Part shown: positions 54,242 to 62,500 of the stretch, in pieces
Position numbering within the stretch: the stretch's first letter is position 1
Layout of the letters: each line of letters opens with the position of its first letter
Assembly (NCBI RefSeq): GCF_009708215.1
Contig: NZ_CP046175.1
Span: forward strand, 4,278,001-4,342,000
Reading direction: 5' to 3'
Origin: Occultella kanbiaonis
GTDB lineage: Bacteria; Actinomycetota; Actinomycetes; Actinomycetales; Beutenbergiaceae
DNA: 64,000 nucleotides
Program-made: the position numbers and the translations under genes
Notes under the pieces: generated by a model
What the model was told of the DNA's origin: nothing
The model's input: only the letters and a program-made list of their open reading frames with translations
The model's database searches: none

Positions 54242-54373
54242 GCATGGTTCGACCCGTAGGGCCGGGTTGACTGTAACTCAATCGTTATGCAACGCGCCAG
54301 AAGGGTTGCTTGTGAGCCGACACACGTCGTGATACGGAGACCGGTGGCGGGTGTCCGCCGAACCCGATTCCGG

Positions 54374-55423
54374 TCAGTACCACCCGACCGACTGTGAGTG
54401 GCCCCAGGCGCCGCAGGGGGTGCCATAGCGACCCGCGATGTAGTTCAGGCCCCAGGTGATCTGGGTGGCCGGGTTCGTCTGCCAGTCCGAGCCGGCACTG
54501 GCCATCTTCGACCCGGGCAGGGACTGCGGGATGCCGTAGGCGCCGGAGGACGGGTTCTGCGCGTACGGGTTCCAGTTGCTCTCCCGCTGCCACAACCTAT
54601 CGAGGCAGGACCACTGGCTGGAGTCCCAACCGCGGGCCGTGACCATCTGCTGGGCGATCCCGCGCGGGTCGCTGCCGCTGTAGCTGCCGCTGGGCGCCGT
54701 GGACGACGAGGAGGAGCCCGAGTCCTCGGGCGCGGCGGCAGTGGTGGTGGAGCCGGTGCCGACCAGCACGACCTCGTCCACGGGCTCGGAGACGAGGATC
54801 ACGGCGCTGTTGGTGCGCGAGACCTCGACGCCGTTCTCGTACGTGGCGGTGAACGCGGTGACCTGGGAACCCTCGACGCCCTCGGTGTCCACGCGGGTGG
54901 TCCCGGCCGGCAGTGCGGACGTCTCCCGCTCGACGGTCTCGAACGGGATCGCCACGGTCTCGGCCCCGTACTGGGTGCCGACCCGGGCGATCGTCACGGT
55001 GTCGCCGTCGGTGGCCTGGCGATTCATCTCCGAGCTGACCTGGTCGTCGACACCGACGACGATGCCGTTGTCGATCAGGGCGTCGGCGAGCGTGAGTGCG
55101 TTCGAGGTGATCTCGAGGTCCTGCCCGTCGACGGTGACGGTGAAGGTGACCTCGTTCTCGGCCTCGAGCGCCGTGCGCGGCAGTTCGCCGCGGGAGACCT
55201 GGGCCCAGACGTTGTCGCGACCGGTGACGTCGGGGGCCGCCCCGGCGTCGCCGACGATGCTCTGGGGGTCGAGGTCATCCGCCTGGATGGTGGCGAAGGC
55301 GAGGCTGCCGGCGAGGACGACGACCAGGCCACCGACACCGATCAGGCGGCGAAGCGGGCGGGGAATCTCGGTTGTTGCGGGTGAATCGGCGCGGTGGCGC
55401 GACCCAGTATTCTCAACTGACAC
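54374..55423 (-). CDS. G5-domain secreted protein with transglycosylase-like C-terminus
   Basis: A 349-residue protein. A short basic cytoplasmic tail and membrane helix (LIGVGGLVVVLAGSLAFATI) precede a DUF348 domain (EVTFTVTVDGQDLEITSNALTLADALIDN), a G5 domain (IPFETVERETSALPAGTTRVDTEGVEG), a Ser/Gly/Thr linker and a lytic-transglycosylase-like domain with a candidate Glu in LWQRESNWNPYAQNPSSGAYG and TQITWGLNYIAGRYG. It resembles RpfB but ends with an SLT/C40-neighbour-type lysozyme fold rather than the Rpf domain. GAGGA lies before the GTG start. It is probably a second peptidoglycan hydrolase acting with RpfB. Confidence 0.9.
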   Translation of the reverse strand: MSVENTGSRHRADSPATTEIPRPLRRLIGVGGLVVVLAGSLAFATIQADDLDPQSIVGDAGAAPDVTGRDNVWAQVSRGELPRTALEAENEVTFTVTVDGQDLEITSNALTLADALIDNGIVVGVDDQVSSEMNRQATDGDTVTIARVGTQYGAETVAIPFETVERETSALPAGTTRVDTEGVEGSQVTAFTATYENGVEVSRTNSAVILVSEPVDEVVLVGTGSTTTAAAPEDSGSSSSSTAPSGSYSGSDPRGIAQQMVTARGWDSSQWSCLDRLWQRESNWNPYAQNPSSGAYGIPQSLPGSKMASAGSDWQTNPATQITWGLNYIAGRYGTPCGAWGHSQSVGWY

Positions 55424-55584
55424 AGGGAGTCCTCTTCTGACTGCATTCGGCCTAGGAGGGGTTGGCCGAGCCTCGACCGTAACCGATCCGTGACCTCGTT
55501 GGCCACACCGGAGGGGTCAGGGTGTGGACGTTCACACCTCCTCCACAGGCCCGAAATGCTGCCCGCGGATCCCGCTCCGGCGCC

Positions 55585-56490
55585 TCACCAGGGCCCGTAG
55601 AGCTCCTCCGAGGTGGCCGTGAGCGCCTCGCACAGCGTGGCCGGATCGACGTCGCGCACCCGCGCCAGCGCCCGCACGGTGAGCGGCAGCAGGTAGGGCG
55701 CGTTCGGGCGGCCCCGCCACGGATGCGCGGTCAGATACGGCGCGTCGGTCTCCACCAGGAGCAGCTCCTGCGGGACCACCCGGGCCGCCTCGCGCAGGCC
55801 CTCGGCGTTACCGAACGTGAGGGTGCCGGCGAAGGACAGGTAGTAGCCACGGTCGGCGCAGTGGCGGGCCATCTGCGCGTCACCGGAGAAGCAGTGGAAC
55901 ACCGTGCGCAAGGGGGCGCCATCGGCCTCGAGCACCTCGAGCACGTCGGCGTGGGCGTCCCGGTCGTGGATCTGCATCGGCAGGTCCAGCTCCTTCGCCA
56001 GGGCGATGTGCGCGCGGAACGCCTCCCGTTGCGCGGCCCGCCCGCGCGGGCCGGCCCGGAAGTGGTCCAGTCCGGTCTCGCCGATCACCCGCACCCGGGA
56101 GTCGGCGGCGAGGCGGGCGATCTCGGCGATCGCGTCATCGAGCCCGACGTCATGGCGGGCCAGCGGTGCCGGTGCCATCCCGTCCGGTGCCACCTCGTGG
56201 ATCCCGGCGTGCAGGACCGCCTCGTTCGGGTGGATCGCCACGCCGGCCACGACCTGCGGGTGCGCCCGGGCCATCTCGACGCTGACCCCCGCCGAGTCGA
56301 GGTCGCACCCGATCTGCACGATCGCGCGCACGCCCACCCCGGCCGCCCGCTCGAGGTGACCGGCCACGCCGGGGTCGGGGACGCCGTCGGCCAGCACCCC
56401 GGCGATGGACTCGAGGTGGGTGTGGTTGTCGATCACCGCGGCCGGCAGTGGCTCGGGTGCCTCCGGCCAGTCCCGGCGTCGCTTGCTCAT
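55585..56490 (-). CDS. tatD: TatD family metal-dependent hydrolase
   Basis: A 301-residue TIM-barrel hydrolase. Metal ligands are seen in IDNHTHLE, VIGETGLDHFRAG, the His of MQIHDRDAHAD, VFHCFSGDA and LVETDAPYLT. TatD enzymes act as 3'-5' exonucleases or D-aminoacyl-tRNA-type hydrolases. It lies 10 bp after metG on the same strand, the conserved metG-tatD-rpf arrangement, and 161 bp before the G5 protein. Confidence 0.95.
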   Translation of the reverse strand: MSKRRRDWPEAPEPLPAAVIDNHTHLESIAGVLADGVPDPGVAGHLERAAGVGVRAIVQIGCDLDSAGVSVEMARAHPQVVAGVAIHPNEAVLHAGIHEVAPDGMAPAPLARHDVGLDDAIAEIARLAADSRVRVIGETGLDHFRAGPRGRAAQREAFRAHIALAKELDLPMQIHDRDAHADVLEVLEADGAPLRTVFHCFSGDAQMARHCADRGYYLSFAGTLTFGNAEGLREAARVVPQELLLVETDAPYLTAHPWRGRPNAPYLLPLTVRALARVRDVDPATLCEALTATSEELYGPW

Positions 56491-56500
56491 CGCCGTCGGC

Positions 56501-58297
56501 CTACGCCCGGCTCCGCAGCCGGTCCAGCTCCTCCTCGACGATGCCGTCGTCCAGCTTGGTGAACACCGGGGTCGCGGGCCCGACCGGGGTGCCGGCCACG
56601 ACCGGGCTGCGCTCCCACGCGGCCAGCGTCTCGCCGAGCCGGTAGTCGCCGGTGATGATCGGGTAGTGCCGGCTCGGGTCGTCCAGGTCGGTCACCTCGT
56701 CGATCCGCGGCTGCGGGGCGACGGCGGAGGTTCCGCCGAACGCGGCGTGCACGGCCTCGGCGGAGTGCGGCAGGTAGGGGGCCAGCATCGTGTTCAGGTC
56801 ACCGATCGCCTGCGCCGCCGTGTGCAGCACGGTGCCCTGACGCTCGCGATCCTCCTTGAGCTTCCAGGGGGCGGCCTCGGACAGGTACCGGTTCGCCTCT
56901 CCGACCAGCCGCATCGCCTCGTTGATGCCGGCGCGCTGACGCTGACCGGCGATCGCCGTGCCCACCGTGTCGAAGCCGGCGGACGTCTGCGCGAGCAGGT
57001 CCCGGTCGAGCTGGGTCAGCTCACCCGCGGCCGGGATCTCGCCGAAGTTCTTGTGGACGAGGTTCGCGGTGCGGTTCACCAGGTTGCCCCAGCCCGCGAC
57101 GAGCTCGTCGTTCGTGCGGCGCTTGAACTCGGCCCAGGTGAAGTCGCTGTCCGCGGACTCCGGCCCCGCGACGGCGATGAAGTACCGCAGCGCGTCCGGC
57201 TGGTACCGGGCGAGCATGTCCCGCACGTAGATGACCACGCCGCGCGAGGACGAGAACTGCTTGCCCTCCATCGTGAGGTACTCGCTGGAGACCACCTCGG
57301 TCGGCAGTTGCAGGGTCCCGAACTCCCCCGGCGCGCCGCCCTTGTCACCGAGCCCGTCGTAGGCGAGGAGCTCGGCGGGCCAGATCTGGGAGTGGAAGGT
57401 GATGTTGTCCTTGCCCATGAAGTAGTACTGCATGGCAGCCGGGTCGCCCCACCACTGCTGCCACTCCTCCCCGGTGCCGAACCGCCGGGCCCATTCCACG
57501 CTCGCGGACAGGTACCCGATGACCGCGTCGAACCAGACGTACAGACGCTTCGCGGGGTTCTCCTCCCAGCCCGGTAGCGGCACCGGGATCCCCCAGTCGA
57601 TGTCCCGGGTCATCGCACGCGGACGCACGTCCTCGAGCAGGTTCTGGGAGAACTTCAGCACGTTCGGACGCCACCCGGTGCGGGTCCCGAGCCACTGGCC
57701 GAGCGCCGTGGACAACGCGGGCAGGTCGAGGAAGAAGTGCTCGGTCTCGATGAACTTCGGCACCTCCCCGTTGATCCGGCTGTGCGGGTTGATCAGCTCG
57801 ATGGCGTCGAGCTGGTTGCCGCAGTTGTCGCACTGGTCGCCGCGGGCGCCGTCGTAGCCGCAGATCGGGCAGGTGCCCTCGATGTAGCGGTCCGGCAGCG
57901 TGCGCCCGGTCGACGGCGAGATCGCACCCTTGGTGGTCTGCTCGATCATGTACCCGTTCTTGTGCACCGTGCGGAACATCTCCTGCACCACGGCGTAGTG
58001 GTTGCAGGTGGTGGTGCGGGTGAACAGGTCGTAGGTGAGCCCCAGCTGGGTGAGGTCCTCGACGATGACCCGGTTGTACCGGTCCGCGAGTTCCTGGGGA
58101 CTGACCCCCTCCTGCTCCGCCTGGACCAGGATCGGAGTGCCGTGCTCGTCGGTGCCGGACACCATCAGCACGTCGTGACCCGCCATCCGCATGTGCCGGG
58201 AGAACACGTCGGAGGGAACGCCGAAGCCGGCGACATGGCCGATGTGCCGTGGGCCGTTGGCGTAGGGCCAGGCCACGGCGGAGAGGATGCGGGTCAT
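56501..58297 (-). CDS. metG: methionyl-tRNA synthetase
   Basis: A 598-residue class I synthetase. [19 protein letters not shown] contains the HIGH motif, [18 protein letters not shown] is the Zn knuckle, and [11 protein letters not shown] is the KMSKS-equivalent (here KQFSSS). The C-terminal anticodon-binding helices are complete; no EMAP-like tRNA-binding domain is appended. The ATG at 58297 begins at the first conserved residues. It is the first gene of the metG-tatD unit; a palindromic element lies upstream between it and the winged-helix gene. Confidence 0.98.
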   Translation of the reverse strand: MTRILSAVAWPYANGPRHIGHVAGFGVPSDVFSRHMRMAGHDVLMVSGTDEHGTPILVQAEQEGVSPQELADRYNRVIVEDLTQLGLTYDLFTRTTTCNHYAVVQEMFRTVHKNGYMIEQTTKGAISPSTGRTLPDRYIEGTCPICGYDGARGDQCDNCGNQLDAIELINPHSRINGEVPKFIETEHFFLDLPALSTALGQWLGTRTGWRPNVLKFSQNLLEDVRPRAMTRDIDWGIPVPLPGWEENPAKRLYVWFDAVIGYLSASVEWARRFGTGEEWQQWWGDPAAMQYYFMGKDNITFHSQIWPAELLAYDGLGDKGGAPGEFGTLQLPTEVVSSEYLTMEGKQFSSSRGVVIYVRDMLARYQPDALRYFIAVAGPESADSDFTWAEFKRRTNDELVAGWGNLVNRTANLVHKNFGEIPAAGELTQLDRDLLAQTSAGFDTVGTAIAGQRQRAGINEAMRLVGEANRYLSEAAPWKLKEDRERQGTVLHTAAQAIGDLNTMLAPYLPHSAEAVHAAFGGTSAVAPQPRIDEVTDLDDPSRHYPIITGDYRLGETLAAWERSPVVAGTPVGPATPVFTKLDDGIVEEELDRLRSRA

Positions 58298-58356
58298 GCG
58301 TTCGATCTTAGGGCGCGCCGTGGTCGCGACGAGCCCGCGTGAGGGCGGCGGCGGTG

Positions 58357-58420
58357 AGGCAGTACCTCGTGCCTGAGGAAGGCCGTTGCACCCTCCTTGC
58401 TCAGGGCGCAGGTACTGCCT
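58357..58420. repeat. dispersed palindromic element, copy B
   Basis: Perfect outer arms AGGCAGTACCT (58357-58367) and AGGTACTGCCT (58410-58420) and near-perfect inner arms CCTGAGGAAGG (58372-58382) and CCTTGCTCAGG (58395-58405) form one long hairpin. It shares the core CCTGAGGAAGG and outer GCAGTACC with the element at 28281-28340. It lies between the 3' end of the winged-helix gene and the start of metG. Confidence 0.75.
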
Positions 58421-58431
58421 GAGCGTTCGCG

Positions 58432-59142
58432 TCAGCTCGCGATCTTCAGGCGGTACCCGATGCCGCGCACGGAGGCGACCTCGAGGCCCTCGGCCGCGAG
58501 GAGGCGCCGGCGCAGCCGCTTGACCGTCGAGACGACCACGTCGGAGTCCCCCAGGTAGCCGGTCCGCCACACGTTCGCGGTGAGCTCGGCGAAGGACCAG
58601 ACCCGGTCCGTCTCGGAGGCGAGCGCGGCAAGGAGGTCGAACTCGCGGATGGACAGGTGCACGCGCCGGCCGCGGATGGTGACCTCCCGGGTGGCCAGGT
58701 TCACCTGGAGCGGTCCGCGGGTGAAGATCCGGGCCGCACGGCCGGCCGCATCGGCCCGACCGACAGGATCGGCCCGACCGACAGCATCGGCCCGGTCGGC
58801 CGCATCACGCCTGCGGACCGCATCGGCCCGACCGGCCGCATCCGAGCGCTCGGCCACGTCCCGCCGGCCCGGCGGGCCTGCGGCCGCCCAGTCCCCGACC
58901 GTGTGGCTGCCGACCCCGTGGTCGGAGGCCGCCCGGCTGGACCTCGCGCGCACCAGATCGCTCACGCCATCGGCAGCGTCGTAGCGGTCGTGGGCGAGCA
59001 ACTCCCTGGCGGCGTGCGTGTCGGCGGCGGCGACCACCACGGCGTGCGGCCCGACCAGCCGCGCGACCTCGCTGCACACCTCGAGCGGCACCCCGATGCA
59101 CAGCACGTAGTTGCGTTCGGTCTCAAGATCCCCAATAGACAC
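58432..59142 (-). CDS. OmpR-type winged-helix regulator with repeat linker
   Basis: A 236-residue protein. Residues 1-60 ([20 protein letters not shown], then [14 protein letters not shown]) resemble a degenerate receiver lacking obvious phospho-acceptor residues. A long Arg/Ala/Asp linker contains hexapeptide repeats ([18 protein letters not shown]). The C-terminal 95 residues are a trans_reg_C winged helix: [29 protein letters not shown] and [36 protein letters not shown] lies ten bases before the GTG start. No histidine kinase is adjacent. The 11-bp phased repeats upstream are the obvious candidate binding site, shared with the divergent S8 protease gene. Confidence 0.85.
   Translation of the reverse strand: MSIGDLETERNYVLCIGVPLEVCSEVARLVGPHAVVVAAADTHAARELLAHDRYDAADGVSDLVRARSSRAASDHGVGSHTVGDWAAAGPPGRRDVAERSDAAGRADAVRRRDAADRADAVGRADPVGRADAAGRAARIFTRGPLQVNLATREVTIRGRRVHLSIREFDLLAALASETDRVWSFAELTANVWRTGYLGDSDVVVSTVKRLRRRLLAAEGLEVASVRGIGYRLKIAS
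58750..58857 (-). repeat. six 18-bp tandem repeats within the winged-helix gene
   Basis: Units of 18 bp of the type ATCGGCCCGACCGACAGG begin at 58750, 58768, 58786, 58804, 58822 and 58840, the first two almost identical. They encode the D-A-V-G-R-A hexapeptides of the linker and could vary in copy number in frame. Confidence 0.8.
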
Positions 59143-59272
59143 CTGACTGCTACCTCCCCCGAGTGCGGTCTGCCGTGATCCTTTCCAATTGCGCAGGTCA
59201 GGTCAAGGGTTCGGGCCACTCCGGCCCCGCACGGACCCGGCGTGGCGCGCCCGACACACCGCCCGGCGACCG

Positions 59273-59393
59273 GTTGAACACCGGGCGACGGCCACCTGAC
59301 CATCACCTGAACGTTGCCTGATCGCCGGCTGACGACCAGGTGACGAGGTCCTGACCGTGACCTGACCGCAACCTGACCGCGTTCTGGCCGGAT
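59273..59393. promoter_or_regulatory. array of 11-bp phased direct repeats (OmpR-type binding array)
   Basis: Pentamers of the CCTGA type recur exactly every 11 bp: 59295, 59306, 59317, 59328 (GCTGA), 59339 (GGTGA), 59350, 59361, 59372 and 59383 (TCTGG); weaker matches continue the phase at 59273 and 59284. The strongest units read CCTGACCGTGA, CCTGACCGCAA and CCTGACCGCGT. They lie in the 365-bp gap between the divergent winged-helix and S8 protease genes. OmpR/PhoP-family proteins bind such helically phased direct repeats. The rest of the gap shows no gene. Confidence 0.8.
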
Positions 59394-59507
59394 GCCGTCC
59401 TTGTCCGGTTACCCGGTTCACGGAAGCGTGGCGGAATCCCCTGATCCGGGGGATCACATACGCGTACCCGAGCACCGCCCGGGCACGCGTCGTCACATGG
59501 AGGCACA

Positions 59508-62500
59508 GTGCGTACACCCCTGATGTTCGCCAGACGACTGGTGGTCGCCGCCTCTGCGGCAGCGGCGATGGTCGCGACGATGGCCGTCGCAATCATCCCC
59601 GCTGCCGCGGAGCCGACGACTCCGGCCGTCCCGGCCACAGCCGACGAGAAATTCACGGACGAGGCGATGTCGACACTGTCGGCAGCCGACTCCGCGGACT
59701 TCTGGATCCGCTTCGCCGACCGCGCAGACCTGAGCGCGGCGGCGGCGACCGCCGACTGGGACGCCCGCGGCGTCGCCGTCCACGACGCCCTCGTCCAGAC
59801 CGCCGAGGCCGCTCAGGCCGGCGTGGTCGCCGAGCTCACCGCGGCCGGCGCCACCTTCGAGAGCCACTGGATCTCGAACGCGATCCTGGTCCAGGGTGGC
59901 TCCCTCGACCTGGCCCGCCAGGCTGCGTCGAGCAGCGAGGTCCTCGAGATCCGGCAGACCACGACCTACCCGGCCGAGGAACCTGTCGCCGGCCCCACGG
60001 TCGAGACCTCCTCGATGGGTCGCAACGTCCTCGAATGGGGCATCAGCGCCATCAACGCCGATGACGTCTGGGCCGAGTACGGCGTGACCGGCGAGGGCAT
60101 CACCGTCGCGAACATCGACTCCGGCGTCCAGGGTGACCACCCGGCGCTCGCCGCGCACTACCGCGGCCTCCAGGCCGATGGCACGGTGGACAACAACTAC
60201 AACTGGTTCGACGTCGCCGGCGCCTGTGACGGCTCCCCGTGTGACACCGACGGTCACGGCACCCACACGATGGGCACGATGATCGGCAGCGACGGTGGCG
60301 CCAACCAGATCGGTGTCGCCCCCGGCGCCGACTGGATCGCCGCGAACGGCTGCTCCACCTGCGCCGACGCCGACCTGATCGCCTCCGGCGAGTGGGTCAT
60401 CGCGCCGACCGACTCCGCAGGTGGGAACGCCGACCCGACGAAGCGCCCGCACATCGTGAACAACTCCTGGGGCTCGCGCACCCCGACGAACGACCCGTTC
60501 ATGGAGGACGTCATCGCCGCATGGGAGGCCGCCGGGATCTTCGGCACCTGGTCCAACGGCAACAGCGGACCGTCCTGCTCCACGTCCGGATCCCCGGGCA
60601 GCCGGACCCTCACCTACTCGGTCGGGGCCTTCGACTCCGGCGGCAACATCGCCTCGTTCTCCGCCCGTGGCCCCGGCCAGGACGGCACCATCAAGCCGAA
60701 CATCGCGGCCCCCGGTGCGAACGTGCGCTCCTCGGTCCCGGGCGACGCCTACGGTACGGCGTCGGGCACCTCGATGGCGGCCCCGCACCTGGCCGGGGCG
60801 ATCGCCCTGCTGTGGAGCGCGGCACCGTCGCTGATCGGTGACATCGCCGGCACCCAGGCCCTCCTGGACGCAACCGCCACGGACGTCGACGACACCACCT
60901 GTGGTGGCACGGCCGAGGACAACAACGTCTGGGGTGAGGGTCGTCTCGACGCCCTCGCGCTCGTCCAGGCCGCACCCACCGCCGAGGCAGGCACCCTGAC
61001 CGGCACGGTCACCAGCTCCGACGGCGGCCCGATCGCGGGTGCGACCGTCACCGTCACCGGTGAGAACGAGCGGGTCCTGACCACCGACGAGAACGGCGCC
61101 TTCACTGGCACGTTCGTCGCCGGGGCCTACACCGTGACCGCGACCGCGTTCGGATACGCCTCGGCCACGGCCGACGTCACCGTCGTAGCCGAGGAGACCG
61201 TCAGCGTGGACCTGGTACTGGAGGCAGCGGCGTCGTTCGCGGTCTCCGGGACCGTCACGAACGAGGCCGACGGCGCACCCGTGGCGGGCGCGACCGTCGC
61301 CTTCACAGGTGCCCCGATCGAGCCGGTCACCACGGGTGCGGACGGTACCTACGCCGTCGCCGACGTGCCGGCCGGCACGTACACCGTCACCATCACCGGT
61401 GATCGGTGCAGCGCTCCGTTCTCGACCGAGCTCGTGGTCGACGGTGACGAGACGCTCGACGCGGCGCTCGTCGGCCTCCAGGACGACTACGGGTACTTCT
61501 GCTCCGTCGGCACCGACGGGTACCGACAGGGCGACACCCTGCTCGCCCTGACCGGTGACGACGCCGCGGTGGCCGTGGAGCTACCGTTCGCGTTCCCGTT
61601 CTACGGGGGCTCCTACTCGACGGCGTACGTGTCCACGAACGGGCACGTGAACTTCCTCGCCGCGATCACCGCGTACGCCAACGCGGCACTGCCGACGGCG
61701 GCCGCACCGAACGCCGCCGTCTACGGGTTCTGGGACGACTTGACCTTCGGCAACGGCGGCACCGCCTACACGGCGACCACCACGATCGACGGTGAGGACG
61801 CGTTCGTCATCGAGTACCGGGACGTGAGCCCGTTCTCGAGCACGGACACCGTGAGCTTCTCGATCACCCTGTTCGCCGGCGGCGACGTGGAGATCGGCTA
61901 CGGCCCGGCCTCCAACGCGGAGAACCCGCGCCTGCTCGGTAACTCGGCAACGGTCGGCATCGAGAACGAGTCCGGCACGGTCGCGAGCCAGTACTCCTTC
62001 AACGAGCCCGTCCTGGCCACGGGGTCGTCGGTGCGGTACGAACTGCCGCCGAACGGCACCGTGTTCGGGAACGTGACGGACTTCAACGACGGCCTGGCCG
62101 TCGCTGGGGCGACGGTCACGGCCACCCCGGATGACGGTGGCGAGCCGCGGACGGTCACCACCGACGCGAACGGCGACTACAACCTGTTGCTGTTCTTCGG
62201 CGCGTACACCGTCGACATCGAGGCCCCGGGGTACACCACCCGCACGCGGGACGTCGTGATCAACGTCGACGGCGAACGCAACCGGTTCTCCCCGCAGCTG
62301 AAGACGGGCATCGCAACGGTCGCTCCGCCGTCGTACTCCTGGACCCTCACCGAGGGCCAGACCCGCACGGCGGACCTGACCATCTCCAACTCCGGCTCGG
62401 CCCCGCTCGCCTACACCATCGGTGAGCTCCCCCGGGCGGTCAACGAGGCGGCGGCGGTGCCGGCGCTCTCGACGGCCGCACTGGACGCAGCCGTGGTGCC

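Noticed and set aside
54111-54300. c-di-AMP (ydaO) riboswitch upstream of rpfB
   Set aside because: Rpf genes of actinobacteria often carry one, but I could not find its conserved GGGGAA-type and pseudoknot elements here; only two simple hairpins are visible. A covariance search would settle it.
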